A DNA stretch of 64,000 bases from Anaerocolumna sp. (GTDB lineage: Bacteria; Bacillota; Clostridia; Lachnospirales; Lachnospiraceae), in NCBI GenBank assembly GCA_029256725.1, contig JAQSXJ010000050.1, positions 1 through 64,000 on the forward strand, given 5' to 3'. Shown here piece by piece: positions 54,767-63,345 of the stretch. Numbering within the stretch: the stretch's first letter is position 1; each line of letters opens with the position of its first letter. Below the pieces are notes generated by a model. That model was not told the DNA's origin, searched no databases, and worked only from the letters and a program-made list of their open reading frames with translations. The translations under genes were made by a program, and so were the position numbers.

Positions 54767-55906
54767 TTAATTTCCGCTGGCTTTAAAATTATAGACAGGA
54801 CGGATTATTTTATTTATGGTTACGGTTTCTTTAATAACTTCGCTTATTTCATCAAGTCTGCGATATGCAAAGGGAGCTTCATCCAGCGTTTCTTTATTGA
54901 CACAGGAGGAGTAGATACCTTTCATTTCAGTTTTAAAAGCAGAAAGCGTAAAATGAGATTTCACGTCTTCCCGTTTCATAATGCGACCGGCACCATGGGG
55001 AGCAGAGCAGTTCCAAGCTTCATTTCCAAGACCGGTGCCAAGAATAATGCCATCACGCATGTTAATCGGAATGATTACATTCTCCCCTTTCTTTGCAGAA
55101 ATAGCTCCTTTGCGCAAAATTGGCAATTCATTATAAGAGGTATCTGCGGCTTCTACATAATTATGAATGCAGGAGCTGGTATCTGTAATCTTCCATTTCA
55201 TACCTTTTGCAAGTGCTTCCAGGATAAGTTCACGGTTCAGTGCAGCATAATTTTGAACGATCTGTAAGTCATTTAGATACTGTTCCTTTAATTCTCCTTC
55301 CAGATAGGTCAGTTCATATGGAATGTCGATACCACCTTCCTTTAACTGCTTCTGACCTTCCCTCAGGTAATATTCTGTGACTTCCTTACCCAAATGACGG
55401 CTGCCCGAATGAATGACTGCATAGTAACTTCCGTCATCCTCCTGATCAATCTCTATAAAGTGGTTGCCGCCGCCTAAGGTCCCAAGACTAAGGACTGCCT
55501 TATCCTGTCTAATATTTTGAAAGCAGCAGAGTGAGGTAAAGTCAAAAGCAGCAGAAAGATGAGCTTTCGAATGGATATATGTTCCGGAAGGAACCTTCTC
55601 CCTAATAACAGTATCAAGCTTTTGATATTCTATTCTTTTGGTGTTTATCTGTGCCATTGTCATGCCGCAGCCTATATCGATTCCAACAAGGTTTGGAAGA
55701 ATTCTTTCTCCTATGGTCATGGTTAGTCCGATGGTTCCGACCTTTCCTGGGTGAACATCCGGCATTACACGGATCTTACAGCCTTTGCTGGCTTCATTGT
55801 CACAGAGCATCTGAAGCTGGGCAAGGGCGTATTCATCTATATTTGTCTGATTGTTCGTAGTGGTGAAAATTGTAGCAGAGGTAAAGACTCCGTTAATTGT
55901 TCTCAA
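54767..55906 (-). CDS. rtcB: RtcB family RNA-splicing ligase
   Basis: RNA 3'-phosphate/5'-hydroxyl ligase of 379 residues. Family blocks are MPDVHPGKVGTIG, VGIDIGCGM (metal cysteine), GTLGGGNHFIEI, VIHSGSRHLG and the guanylylated histidine in SAPHGAGR. It is shorter than E. coli RtcB (408), like the compact bacterial RtcB forms. RtcB joins RNAs cut by toxin-like nucleases; the partner here is unknown. The upstream region holds a 24-codon ORF and a terminator-like hairpin (listed separately). The start is an ATG after GGAAT. Confidence 0.92.
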   Translation of the reverse strand: MRTINGVFTSATIFTTTNNQTNIDEYALAQLQMLCDNEASKGCKIRVMPDVHPGKVGTIGLTMTIGERILPNLVGIDIGCGMTMAQINTKRIEYQKLDTVIREKVPSGTYIHSKAHLSAAFDFTSLCCFQNIRQDKAVLSLGTLGGGNHFIEIDQEDDGSYYAVIHSGSRHLGKEVTEYYLREGQKQLKEGGIDIPYELTYLEGELKEQYLNDLQIVQNYAALNRELILEALAKGMKWKITDTSSCIHNYVEAADTSYNELPILRKGAISAKKGENVIIPINMRDGIILGTGLGNEAWNCSAPHGAGRIMKREDVKSHFTLSAFKTEMKGIYSSCVNKETLDEAPFAYRRLDEISEVIKETVTINKIIRPVYNFKASGN

Positions 55907-55951
55907 TTTCTAAATTCCTTTCTATGACAGTGCTATTAAAATTTTGCACAA

Positions 55952-55978
55952 AAATAGCACCGAAAGAAGGTGCTGTTA
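55952..55978 (-). terminator. Terminator-like hairpin in the rtcB leader
   Basis: Read on the minus strand, AGCACC-TTCTTTC-GGTGCT is followed by ATTTTTG. It lies 50 bases before the rtcB start codon and about 140 bases after the small upstream ORF, so it could attenuate rtcB or end the upstream unit. Confidence 0.6.
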
Positions 55979-56117
55979 TCCATAGCTAGAACAATTAAGG
56001 AATAAATAAGTTGAATAAGTTTTACTATCCTTCATGATATAAAAATGCCGTATATTCAAGCCTTTTTATACGCAGAAGAGGTAAAACTATAAATCACTTA
56101 TCAAGATATATAGAACC

Positions 56118-56192
56118 TTAAATGGACACTAGGACAATCAGACCTCTGTTGTTTGCTGTTAAGTTGTTGTTTGTAAATTTAAAGTACATCAT
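56118..56192 (-). CDS. Tiny ORF (24 residues) upstream of rtcB
   Basis: A 25-codon frame begins with two adjacent ATGs preceded by a strong AAAGGAGG at ideal distance. The product is Asn-rich in the middle (FTNNNLTANNRG) and ends in a hydrophobic stretch. It may be a leader peptide for rtcB, a small peptide gene or, less likely, chance. Nothing in the sequence decides between these. The strength of the ribosome site is the main argument that it is translated. Confidence 0.5.
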   Translation of the reverse strand: MMYFKFTNNNLTANNRGLIVLVSI

Positions 56193-56338
56193 AATTGTCC
56201 TCCTTTCGATTTAAGGTTAATAAGTTTCATAGATTTGTGTGTATTGATTTGGAATACATCGCCAAGTATATCGGTTGAACGAAAGAATGTCAAGACCTTT
56301 GGGAAAAATGTAGTAAAATATTATCAATCTTAAAATAG

Positions 56339-58177
56339 AACAAACTTGACTACTGGTATGCCTTTTATGAGCTGCGTGCCAAGGGTGGAGCAGCTACGGT
56401 AACAGTAAGCGAGCTTGTGGTGCATCCGAAGACAGAAGCCTCCCATATGTTCCATTTAGATCTGCAGACAGTGGGATCTTTGGCAAGCTTTACCTATACC
56501 GCAGATGCTATTCGAAGACATGGAGCTATTCCAAGTGTGGAATTATCTCATTCCGGACAGTATGCGGGAACTTATCTGGTGGATAAGGAGAAGAAGGAAA
56601 GTCTTTCACAGTGGGGACCAAGTGCCGGTATACGTCCTGATGGCAGAGAAGTGAAAGAACTGACGGAAGAGCTGATTCAGGAAATCGTTGCTGCCTACGG
56701 TGAAAAGGCCGCACTGGCTAAAAAGGCTGGTTTTGAGATGGTTATGGTACATGGCGGCCATGGTTGGCTTATAAATCAGTTCTTATCACCTTACTTTAAT
56801 AAAAGGACAGACGGATACGGTGGTTCTCTTATGAACCGTGTACGCTTTGCCATGGAAGTCCTTGACAGTATACGAAAAGCCGTTGGCCCCGGATTTCCCA
56901 TAGAATTCAGAATGAGCGGTTCAGAATTGTTTGAAGGCGGTTATGAACTGGCTGAAGGTGTGGAAATAGCAAGGTTATTAGAGGATAAGATTGATTTGCT
57001 CCATGTTTCTGCCGGAACCTATCAAAGAGGCTTCGGTGTAACCCATCCGTCTATGTTCCTGCCTCATGGAGTCAATGTTTATCTGGCAGAAGAGATAAAG
57101 AAACATGTTAAGGTTCCTGTTGCTACTATTGGGGCCTTAAATGATCCGGAAATGATGGAAGAAATCATAGCTTCCGGAAAAGCAGATGTGGTGGAAATGG
57201 CCAGAGCGCTGCTGGCAGACCCGGAATTGCCGAAGAAGGTCATGACGAACAGGGAGGATTATATAATCCCTTGCCTTCGCTGCTATACCTGTATGGCAGA
57301 ACGAGCCACAACCTCAACAAGAAGATGCACCGTTAATCCTCTGATTGGACGGGAAGTGGACGGCATGGAGGTCACCCCGGCGGCACAAAAGAAGAAAGTA
57401 CTGGTAGTAGGCGGAGGACCAGGAGGTCTGCAGGCAGCCTATACAGCAGCCAGAAGGGGACATGAGGTTATCCTTTGTGATAAAAATGACCAGGTCGGAG
57501 GTATTCTGATTGGTGAAAAGGCTATACCATTTAAATATGAGATGTATCAGCTGGGGGAAAGACTTGGAAAGCTGGCAGAAGAAGCCGGCGTAACCATCCG
57601 GCTGAATACAGAGGTGGACAAAGCCAATGCGGAGAAAGAAGGGGCAGATGCCATCATAATAGCCGTCGGGTCAGAACCTATCGTACCGAAAATACCAGGA
57701 CTTGAAGGAGAGAATGTCATTGTTGTAAACGATTATCATGAGAAGCAGGATAAGGTAAAGAATTCTGTCGTGGTATTGGGCGGTGGTCTGGCAGGTGCCG
57801 AAATTGCCATCCACTTTGCAAGAGAAGGAAAGCAGGTAAGTCTGGTAGAGATGAATAGCGAGCTGGCTCCGGATGCGAATATCAGACATCGCCCTCTTCT
57901 GCTCCAGGAAGTTGATAAGAGTGGAATAGACGTATATACCGGGCATAGGGGAATGAAGGTATTACCGGAAGGTGTGGTATGTATGGACGAATCTGGTAAA
58001 GAAGTTCTTATACCGGGAGAGACGGTTATCTGCGCATTGGGTCAGAAATCAAGAAGAGCCGTGGTAGAAGAGCTCTATAACGTTGCTCCTGTTGTATCTG
58101 TAGTAGGAGACTGTGGAAGAGTTTCTAACATAACAGCAGCAATATATCAAGGACATCATGCTGCCTTAGATATATAA
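56339..58177 (+). pseudogene. 5'-truncated NADH:flavin oxidoreductase / enoate reductase-like gene
   Basis: Old-yellow-enzyme type oxidoreductase missing its N-terminus. Homology starts in frame at about 56345 (YAFYELRAKGGAATVTVSEL) directly after a stop codon at 56336, with no ATG before it; the first possible start is a GTG at 56417 (586 codons). The usual first 40-50 residues with the FMN-binding KNRI...P block are absent. The rest is intact: HGGHGWLINQFLSP, the 4Fe-4S cysteines in CLRCYTC and CTVNP, then FAD- and NAD-binding domains (VVGGGPGG, VVLGGGLAGAE). Relatives are about 640-660 residues. It may be inactive, or a partly functional remnant. Confidence 0.7.
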
Positions 58178-58201
58178 TATAGATATAAAATCAATAATAA
58201 A

Positions 58202-58240
58202 GACTGCCCTTAGACCAGGTGTTTAAGAGCAGTTTTTTAA
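58202..58240 (+). terminator. Intrinsic terminator after the truncated oxidoreductase
   Basis: ACTGCCCTTAG pairs with TTAAGAGCAGT (one mismatch, one G-U) across a short loop, followed by six T residues. Confidence 0.75.
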
Positions 58241-58316
58241 TCTGTCTTTCTAATGTTATTTTGCATCTTATCTTGAGTCATTCATTATCCAGACATGACT
58301 TTACCCTTGACAAATC

Positions 58317-58346
58317 TACATTGCTTATGCTACACTTGCCATGAAC
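58317..58346 (+). promoter_or_regulatory. Promoter of the thiamine-transport operon
   Basis: A consensus TTGACA (58317-58322) and TACACT (58341-58346) preceded by TGC, an extended -10, are separated by 18 bases, just before the TPP aptamer. Confidence 0.65.
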
Positions 58347-58458
58347 TAGGGGTGCCTGATGAATCAGGCTGAGAGGAAACTAATGAATGTTTTAAACCCT
58401 GAAGCAGCTAGAGCTGTTTCGTACCTGATCCGGATAATGCTGGCGTAGGGATGTATAG
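58347..58458 (+). promoter_or_regulatory. TPP riboswitch (THI element)
   Basis: The conserved aptamer blocks are present in order: GGGGTGCC, GGCTGAGAGG, ACCCTG, then ACCTGATCCGGATAATGC and GGCGTAGGGA. These form the thiamine-pyrophosphate sensing fold. Between ACCCT and GTACCTGATC an extra 20-base hairpin (GAAGCAGC / GCTGTTTC, 58401-58420) is inserted, which the minimal aptamer lacks. A terminator hairpin follows at 58495, so thiamine pyrophosphate should switch off the transport genes by early termination. Confidence 0.95.
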
Positions 58459-58494
58459 AATAGACGGCGTAAAAGAATATGCCATTATACATAC

Positions 58495-58519
58495 CTCACC
58501 GGAATCGGTGAGTTTTTTT
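58495..58519 (+). terminator. Riboswitch-controlled terminator
   Basis: CTCACC-GGAATC-GGTGAG followed by seven T residues, 30 bases before the first gene of the operon. It is the expression platform of the TPP riboswitch. Confidence 0.9.
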
Positions 58520-58548
58520 ATTATACAGAGATAAAAGGAGGAAGCATC

Positions 58549-58845
58549 ATGAATGCAAGCGTAGCAATCCAGGTATTGCCTCACGTAAACAGCGATGAGG
58601 AAGTTATCAGAGTAGTAGACGAGGTAATTGATTATATCAGAAGCACCGGCTTAAAATATTATGTAGGTCCCTGTGAAACAGCCATAGAAGGGGATTATGA
58701 AGAGCTGATGGAAATCGTTAAGAATTGTCAGTACATAGCAATAAAGGCAGGCTGCCCTAAAGTAGCAGCTTATGTAAAAATAACATTTGCACCGGAGGGT
58801 GGTGTACTTACCATTGACCAGAAAGTTACAAAACATCATCAATAA
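58549..58845 (+). CDS. Thiamine-binding protein (MTH1187/YkoF-like)
   Basis: Protein of 98 residues in the MTH1187/YkoF-like thiamine-binding superfamily, with a ferredoxin-like fold (VAIQVLPHV, GPCETAIEGDYEELM, VKITFAPEG). B. subtilis YkoF binds thiamine or its HMP moiety and is encoded with an ABC-type importer, as here. It is the first gene after the riboswitch, with AAGGAGG before the ATG. Its 3' end overlaps the permease frame, indicating translational coupling. Confidence 0.88.
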   Translation: MNASVAIQVLPHVNSDEEVIRVVDEVIDYIRSTGLKYYVGPCETAIEGDYEELMEIVKNCQYIAIKAGCPKVAAYVKITFAPEGGVLTIDQKVTKHHQ

Positions 58846-59623
58846 AATATCACCTGCTTTTGCAATAGTGGCCATTCTATTTCTTTGGCAGTTATTGTCC
58901 GCAGGTGGAATCATACCGAAATTTATGCTTCCGTCACCAAGTGAGGTGGTTAAAGCATTTATAGGAGACTTTGCCCTATTAATGGCTCATGCCAGGACAA
59001 CACTTGCAGAAGCCTTTTTAGGACTTACGTTTGGAATCCTGCTTGGATTCTTTGTTGCAGTTATAATGGATCGTTTTATGATTGCCTATAAATCAATTTA
59101 CCCCGTACTGATTATAACTCAGACAGTGCCTACCGTAGCCATTGCACCTCTTTTAGTGTTATGGCTGGGTTATGGAATATTGCCAAAGATTACTTTAATT
59201 GTTATAACTTCATTTTTCCCCATAACCATTGGCTTACTGGATGGTTTTCGCGCTGCCGATAAGGATGCCCTAAATCTGCTGAGAGCTATGGGAGCAAGTA
59301 AATTTCAAAGCTTTTTACATATTAAGCTTCCTGGTGCCATACCCCATTTCTTTTCAAGTCTCAGGATATCCGTATCTTATTCCATTATAGGAGCGGTTGT
59401 TGCAGAGTGGCTTGGAGGTTTCAGCGGACTTGGTGTATATATGACAAGGGTAAGAAAATCTTATTCCTATGATAAAATGTTTGCGGTAATATTTTTTATC
59501 TCTTTCATCAGTCTTTTGTTAATGTTTGGAGTTACCATGCTCCAAAAAGCTGTAACCCCCTGGGACAGAGAAGAGAAGACAGATAAAACACTTAAGGATA
59601 ATTTGAAAAACGGCAAACGTTAA
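58802..59623 (+). CDS. thiX: ABC transporter permease for thiamine precursor (ThiX-like)
   Basis: Inner membrane permease of about 270 residues with six segments and an EAA-like loop (LLRAMGASKFQSFLHIKLPG). It belongs to the SsuC/TauC-type family used for formylaminopyrimidine/HMP import (ThiXYZ). The start is uncertain: GTG codons at 58799 and 58802, or TTG at 58814, lie after GGAGGG, all within the end of the preceding gene. With the binding protein and ATPase that follow it makes a complete importer under thiamine control. Confidence 0.88.
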   Translation: MYLPLTRKLQNIINKISPAFAIVAILFLWQLLSAGGIIPKFMLPSPSEVVKAFIGDFALLMAHARTTLAEAFLGLTFGILLGFFVAVIMDRFMIAYKSIYPVLIITQTVPTVAIAPLLVLWLGYGILPKITLIVITSFFPITIGLLDGFRAADKDALNLLRAMGASKFQSFLHIKLPGAIPHFFSSLRISVSYSIIGAVVAEWLGGFSGLGVYMTRVRKSYSYDKMFAVIFFISFISLLLMFGVTMLQKAVTPWDREEKTDKTLKDNLKNGKR

Positions 59624-59693
59624 AGGAATAATATCGTAATCAGATAAAAGAAATGTTGAAGCTGTAACCTATCTTCATCATTTCGTTTAAACA

Positions 59694-59721
59694 GTGTGCC
59701 AGGCACACAGATGGGAGTTTT
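59694..59721 (+). promoter_or_regulatory. Palindrome and ribosome site before the binding-protein gene
   Basis: GTGTGCC-A-GGCACAC is a perfect palindrome followed directly by AGATGGGAG and the start codon, close in form to the leader at 14548-14577. Confidence 0.45.
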
Positions 59722-60741
59722 ATGAAAAAGAAAATACTAGCAGTTGCTTTATGCCTGTCATTATTAACAGCGGGTTTATCAGCCTGCAGCAAAGACGCAG
59801 GCAATAAAGGCGAGGACGCCAATGCTTCTGGTGACAGCCTTAAAAAGGTAAGAATCGTTCTTGACTGGACACCTAATACCAATCATACAGGTCTGTATGT
59901 AGCTGATAAACTTGGATACTTTACAGATGCCGGACTGGACGTAGAAATTATGCAGCCACCGGAAGGAAGTACAACCTCTTTAGTGGGAGCTGGCGGAGCA
60001 GAATTTGGTATATCCTTTCAGGATACTCTGGCGCCTGCTTATGCAACCGACAGCCCTATTCCGGTTACAGCAGTCGCAGCAATTATCCAGCATAACACCT
60101 CCGGTATTATATCTCCGAAGGAACTTGGAATAGATTCTCCCAAGAAGCTGGAAGGCCATTCCTATGCAACCTGGGATTCTCCCATTGAACTTGCTATCAT
60201 TAAGAAGATAGTGGAGGATGATGGCGGTAATTACGACAATATTAAGCTCATTCCTAATACCGTATCAGACGTTGTAACAGCACTTCAGACAGATATTGAA
60301 TCCGTGTGGGTATATTATGCCTGGGATGGTATTGCTACGAAGATAGCAGGACTTGAGACAAATTATCTCAACTTTGCTGATTATGGTACGGAACTGGATT
60401 ATTACAGTCCTGTAATTATTGCAAATGATGAATATCTGAAAAATGATCCTGACACAACGAAGAAGTTCCTGGCAGCTGTTAAAAAAGGCTATGAATATGC
60501 CATTGCAGAGCCGGAAAAAGCAGCCGATATTCTTGTAGAAGCGGTTCCGGAACTTGATAAAGCACTTGTTACAGAAAGCCAGAAGTGGCTGGCAGATCAA
60601 TATAAAGCAGAAGTTACCCAATGGGGATACATTGATAAAGACAGATGGGATGGCTTCTATAAATGGTTATTTGATAATAGCCTGATTGAAAAAGAAATAT
60701 CTTCAGGCACGGGATTCTCCAATGACTATTTAGCTGAATAG
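59722..60741 (+). CDS. thiY: ABC transporter substrate-binding lipoprotein, NMT1/THI5-like (ThiY)
   Basis: Lipid-anchored binding protein of 339 residues. The signal peptide ends in a lipobox (TAGLSACSK, Cys22). The mature part is an NMT1/THI5-like domain starting VLDWTPNTNHTGLYVA, the hallmark of ThiY proteins that bind N-formyl-4-amino-5-aminomethyl-2-methylpyrimidine or related HMP. It delivers the precursor to ThiX/ThiZ. GGGAG precedes the ATG. Riboswitch control of the operon agrees with this ligand. Confidence 0.93.
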   Translation: MKKKILAVALCLSLLTAGLSACSKDAGNKGEDANASGDSLKKVRIVLDWTPNTNHTGLYVADKLGYFTDAGLDVEIMQPPEGSTTSLVGAGGAEFGISFQDTLAPAYATDSPIPVTAVAAIIQHNTSGIISPKELGIDSPKKLEGHSYATWDSPIELAIIKKIVEDDGGNYDNIKLIPNTVSDVVTALQTDIESVWVYYAWDGIATKIAGLETNYLNFADYGTELDYYSPVIIANDEYLKNDPDTTKKFLAAVKKGYEYAIAEPEKAADILVEAVPELDKALVTESQKWLADQYKAEVTQWGYIDKDRWDGFYKWLFDNSLIEKEISSGTGFSNDYLAE

Positions 60742-60827
60742 GAAATAAGTTGTTATGCACTAATACGTAGTAGTAAAATATCCTATACAATACGTAAATG
60801 CAGGTGCAGAAATGAGGTTAAACAGCC

Positions 60828-61577
60828 GTGGATAAACTAACAGCCAGCAACATCAGTGTAAGCTATGGCAGTAATAAAATTATTGAAAACATATCCTTAA
60901 GACTCGAACAAGGTGAAATAGTAAGCCTACTTGGCGTAAGCGGTGTAGGAAAGACTACATTATTTAATGTATTATCCGGTCTTTTGGTGCCAGAAAAAGG
61001 CAGCATAACCCTGGATGGGGAGGATATTACAGGGAAAACCGGAAAGCTAAGTTATATGCTACAAAAGGATATGCTGCTTCCCTTTAAGACTATCGTTGAT
61101 AATGTTGCATTACCTCTTGTCATTAAGGGGGAGAAGAGGAAAATAGCCAGGGAAAAAGCCTCAGCTTTGTTTGAAGAATTTGGTCTTGAAGGTACCCAGT
61201 TAAAATACCCCAGGCAGTTATCCGGCGGTATGAGACAAAGAGCAGCACTTCTTCGTACTTATCTGTTTTCTGATCAGGTAGCTTTGTTAGATGAGCCCTT
61301 TAGTGCTCTTGATACCATCACCAAGAGCAATATGCATGAATGGTATCTTCAGGTAATGGAAAGCATTAAACTATCTACACTTTTTATAACACATGACATC
61401 GATGAGGCTATACTGTTATCAGACCGTGTATATGTTATGACCGGTAAACCGGGGCATATTTCCGAGGAGCTTATAATTGATAGCGAAAGACCCCGAGGGG
61501 AAGAATTCCTCGTAAGCGATGAATTCATACATTATAAGAAGCATATCAATATGATTTTAAAGAAAAGCAGGGAGTAA
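60828..61577 (+). CDS. thiZ: ABC transporter ATP-binding protein (ThiZ-like)
   Basis: ATPase of 249 residues with Walker A GVSGVGKTT (about 37-45), Q-loop MLQKDMLLPF, signature LSGGMRQRAALLR, Walker B ALLDEPFSALD and H-loop FITHDIDEA. This is the SsuB/TauB type that energises the ThiX/ThiY importer. The first codon is a GTG with TGAGG upstream; spacing is slightly long. It is the last gene before a strong hairpin. Confidence 0.94.
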   Translation: MDKLTASNISVSYGSNKIIENISLRLEQGEIVSLLGVSGVGKTTLFNVLSGLLVPEKGSITLDGEDITGKTGKLSYMLQKDMLLPFKTIVDNVALPLVIKGEKRKIAREKASALFEEFGLEGTQLKYPRQLSGGMRQRAALLRTYLFSDQVALLDEPFSALDTITKSNMHEWYLQVMESIKLSTLFITHDIDEAILLSDRVYVMTGKPGHISEELIIDSERPRGEEFLVSDEFIHYKKHINMILKKSRE

Positions 61578-61591
61578 TTTCTTATAGAAAG

Positions 61592-61640
61592 ATGCACCGC
61601 CGGAATTCAGATCTGGAATTCGGCGGTGCATCCTTTTCGT
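61592..61640 (+). terminator. Terminator of the thiamine-transport operon
   Basis: GATGCACCGCCGGAATTC pairs with GGAATTCGGCGGTGCATC over 17 positions with a bulge, followed by CTTTTC. The gap up to the next gene is otherwise empty. Confidence 0.85.
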
Positions 61641-61862
61641 ATATACATTTTATTTATAGAAATACCTAATAGAATAGTGAATCAGACAGTAAAAAATGGT
61701 TAGTATATATAGGTAAATATTACTATGTACAAATTCATGAAAAATGTCGAAAAAGAGTAAAGTTAGATACTTTTATTTCAGAAATAATATTTACAGATAT
61801 GATAAATAAGATATAATAAGAGTGTAGCCATACACTTTATGAAATACAGTGGAGTTTAGTAA

Positions 61863-62984
61863 ATGAAAAAACCTTTGACCTATGTAAAGATTCTCGTTAA
61901 TGTACTCCTATTTCTTCTGGGAGTATTGGCTGTTGTATTTTTACTACCGAAACTATTAGGTTTCTTTATGCCATTCGTCATAGGATTTGTCGTATCAGTC
62001 ATTGCAAATCCTCTGGTCAAATTCCTTGAAAAACGTGTAAAGATAGTCCGTAAACACAGTTCTGCAATAATTATTATATTGGTAATCGGTGCAGTGGTAG
62101 GTGCAATATATGCTCTTGCAAGTGTACTGGTAAAAGAGGTTACCAATTTGATTCAAGACTTCCCGAATATTTATACCAGCCTGGAACAGCAATTTAATAC
62201 CATATCTGTCAAGTTTTCCGGAATTTATGATTTATTGCCTCTAAGTGCCAGAAATATGTTGGATAATATAGGAAGCAACATCACGAATTACGCAACCAAA
62301 TTTATGTCTGAAAGCAGTGACCTTAACATTAGTGAGGCGGGCAATTATGCTAAGAATATTCTTGATGTACTGTTATATGCCATTGTAACAATTATGTCCG
62401 CATATTTCTTTATTGCAGAAAGAGATAATCTGGCTGCTCTTGTACATCGTTTTACACCTGCTTCGCTGATAAAAAGCTATAATTTAATCGTTTCTAATTT
62501 TAAATCTGCTGTAGGTGGATATTTCAAGGCACAGTTTAAAATCATGCTGGTACTGACCGTAATTATGTTTGTGGGATTTGAAATCATTAAGGTAAGATAT
62601 TCTTTTTTATTTGCCTTATTGATAGCATTTCTTGATTTTCTGCCCTTTTTCGGAACCGGTGCTGTAATCTGGCCTTGGGCTTTGATTGAAATCCTGTCCG
62701 GTAATTACTTCAAGGCGGTAATGCTGTTAATCATCTATTTGGTATGCCTTATTGTCAAACAGGTTCTACAGCCTAAAATGGTAGGAGACAGTGTTGGTAT
62801 CAGTCCCTTTTCAACTTTGATATTCATGTTTATCGGATATCGTTTATTGGGTGTTCTTGGAATGATAATCGGTATACCCATTGGTATGATTGTTATTAAT
62901 TTTTATAAAGCGGGTATGTTTGATAATATTATAAAAGGTTTTAAAATTATCATTCAGGATATTAATGATTTTAGAAAAATGTAA
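61863..62984 (+). CDS. AI-2E family transporter (YtvI/TqsA-like permease)
   Basis: Membrane protein of 373 residues with about seven or eight transmembrane segments. It has the family's N-terminal hairpin (ending FVVSVIANPLVKFLEKR), a long amphipathic region (residues 95-165) and a C-terminal pair with FLPFFGTGAVIWPWA and the VLQPKMVG block. Members export autoinducer-2 in some species or act as sodium/proton antiporters, and Firmicute YtvI forms are linked to sporulation; the substrate here is open. It stands alone. Confidence 0.9.
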   Translation: MKKPLTYVKILVNVLLFLLGVLAVVFLLPKLLGFFMPFVIGFVVSVIANPLVKFLEKRVKIVRKHSSAIIIILVIGAVVGAIYALASVLVKEVTNLIQDFPNIYTSLEQQFNTISVKFSGIYDLLPLSARNMLDNIGSNITNYATKFMSESSDLNISEAGNYAKNILDVLLYAIVTIMSAYFFIAERDNLAALVHRFTPASLIKSYNLIVSNFKSAVGGYFKAQFKIMLVLTVIMFVGFEIIKVRYSFLFALLIAFLDFLPFFGTGAVIWPWALIEILSGNYFKAVMLLIIYLVCLIVKQVLQPKMVGDSVGISPFSTLIFMFIGYRLLGVLGMIIGIPIGMIVINFYKAGMFDNIIKGFKIIIQDINDFRKM

Positions 62985-63345
62985 TAATAATTCATATTTT
63001 ATTCTAAAAATTCTTTTTTGATTTTTAAGCGGAAAAGGCGTAAAATGTAAATAAGTATAAAAAAATAGCAAATAATACAAGAAATATGTTGACCGGTAGT
63101 AAAAAATTGTATTATAGTATGTATTATAAGAATTGTAAATATTATACACTTACGAATTAACTTGTACCAATATTCAACCATTAAGATGCAAGGGTTCTTC
63201 ACACGCTGGATAGTAACTCCACAAGCCTTACAGACAAGAAAGTCCAGCGCGTTAAAGTAAGAATACATTAACTATGCTATTATATTTTCAGATGAACTTA
63301 AATGAGAGGAGTCTTGGGGAAAATTATACGAAAGGGGATAAAACT
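62985..63345. other. AT-rich gap before the last gene
   Basis: It contains an ACGCTGGA/TCCAGCGCGT inverted repeat (63208-63250) but no convincing gene. A minus-strand frame here (62999-63268) begins with a CKAC motif, but the rest is hydrophobic low-complexity sequence. Confidence 0.5.

Noticed and set aside
62999-63268. Minus-strand frame starting with a CKAC zinc-like motif
   Set aside because: Only the first 30 residues look protein-like, the remainder is Ile/Phe low-complexity from AT-rich DNA, and there is no ribosome site.
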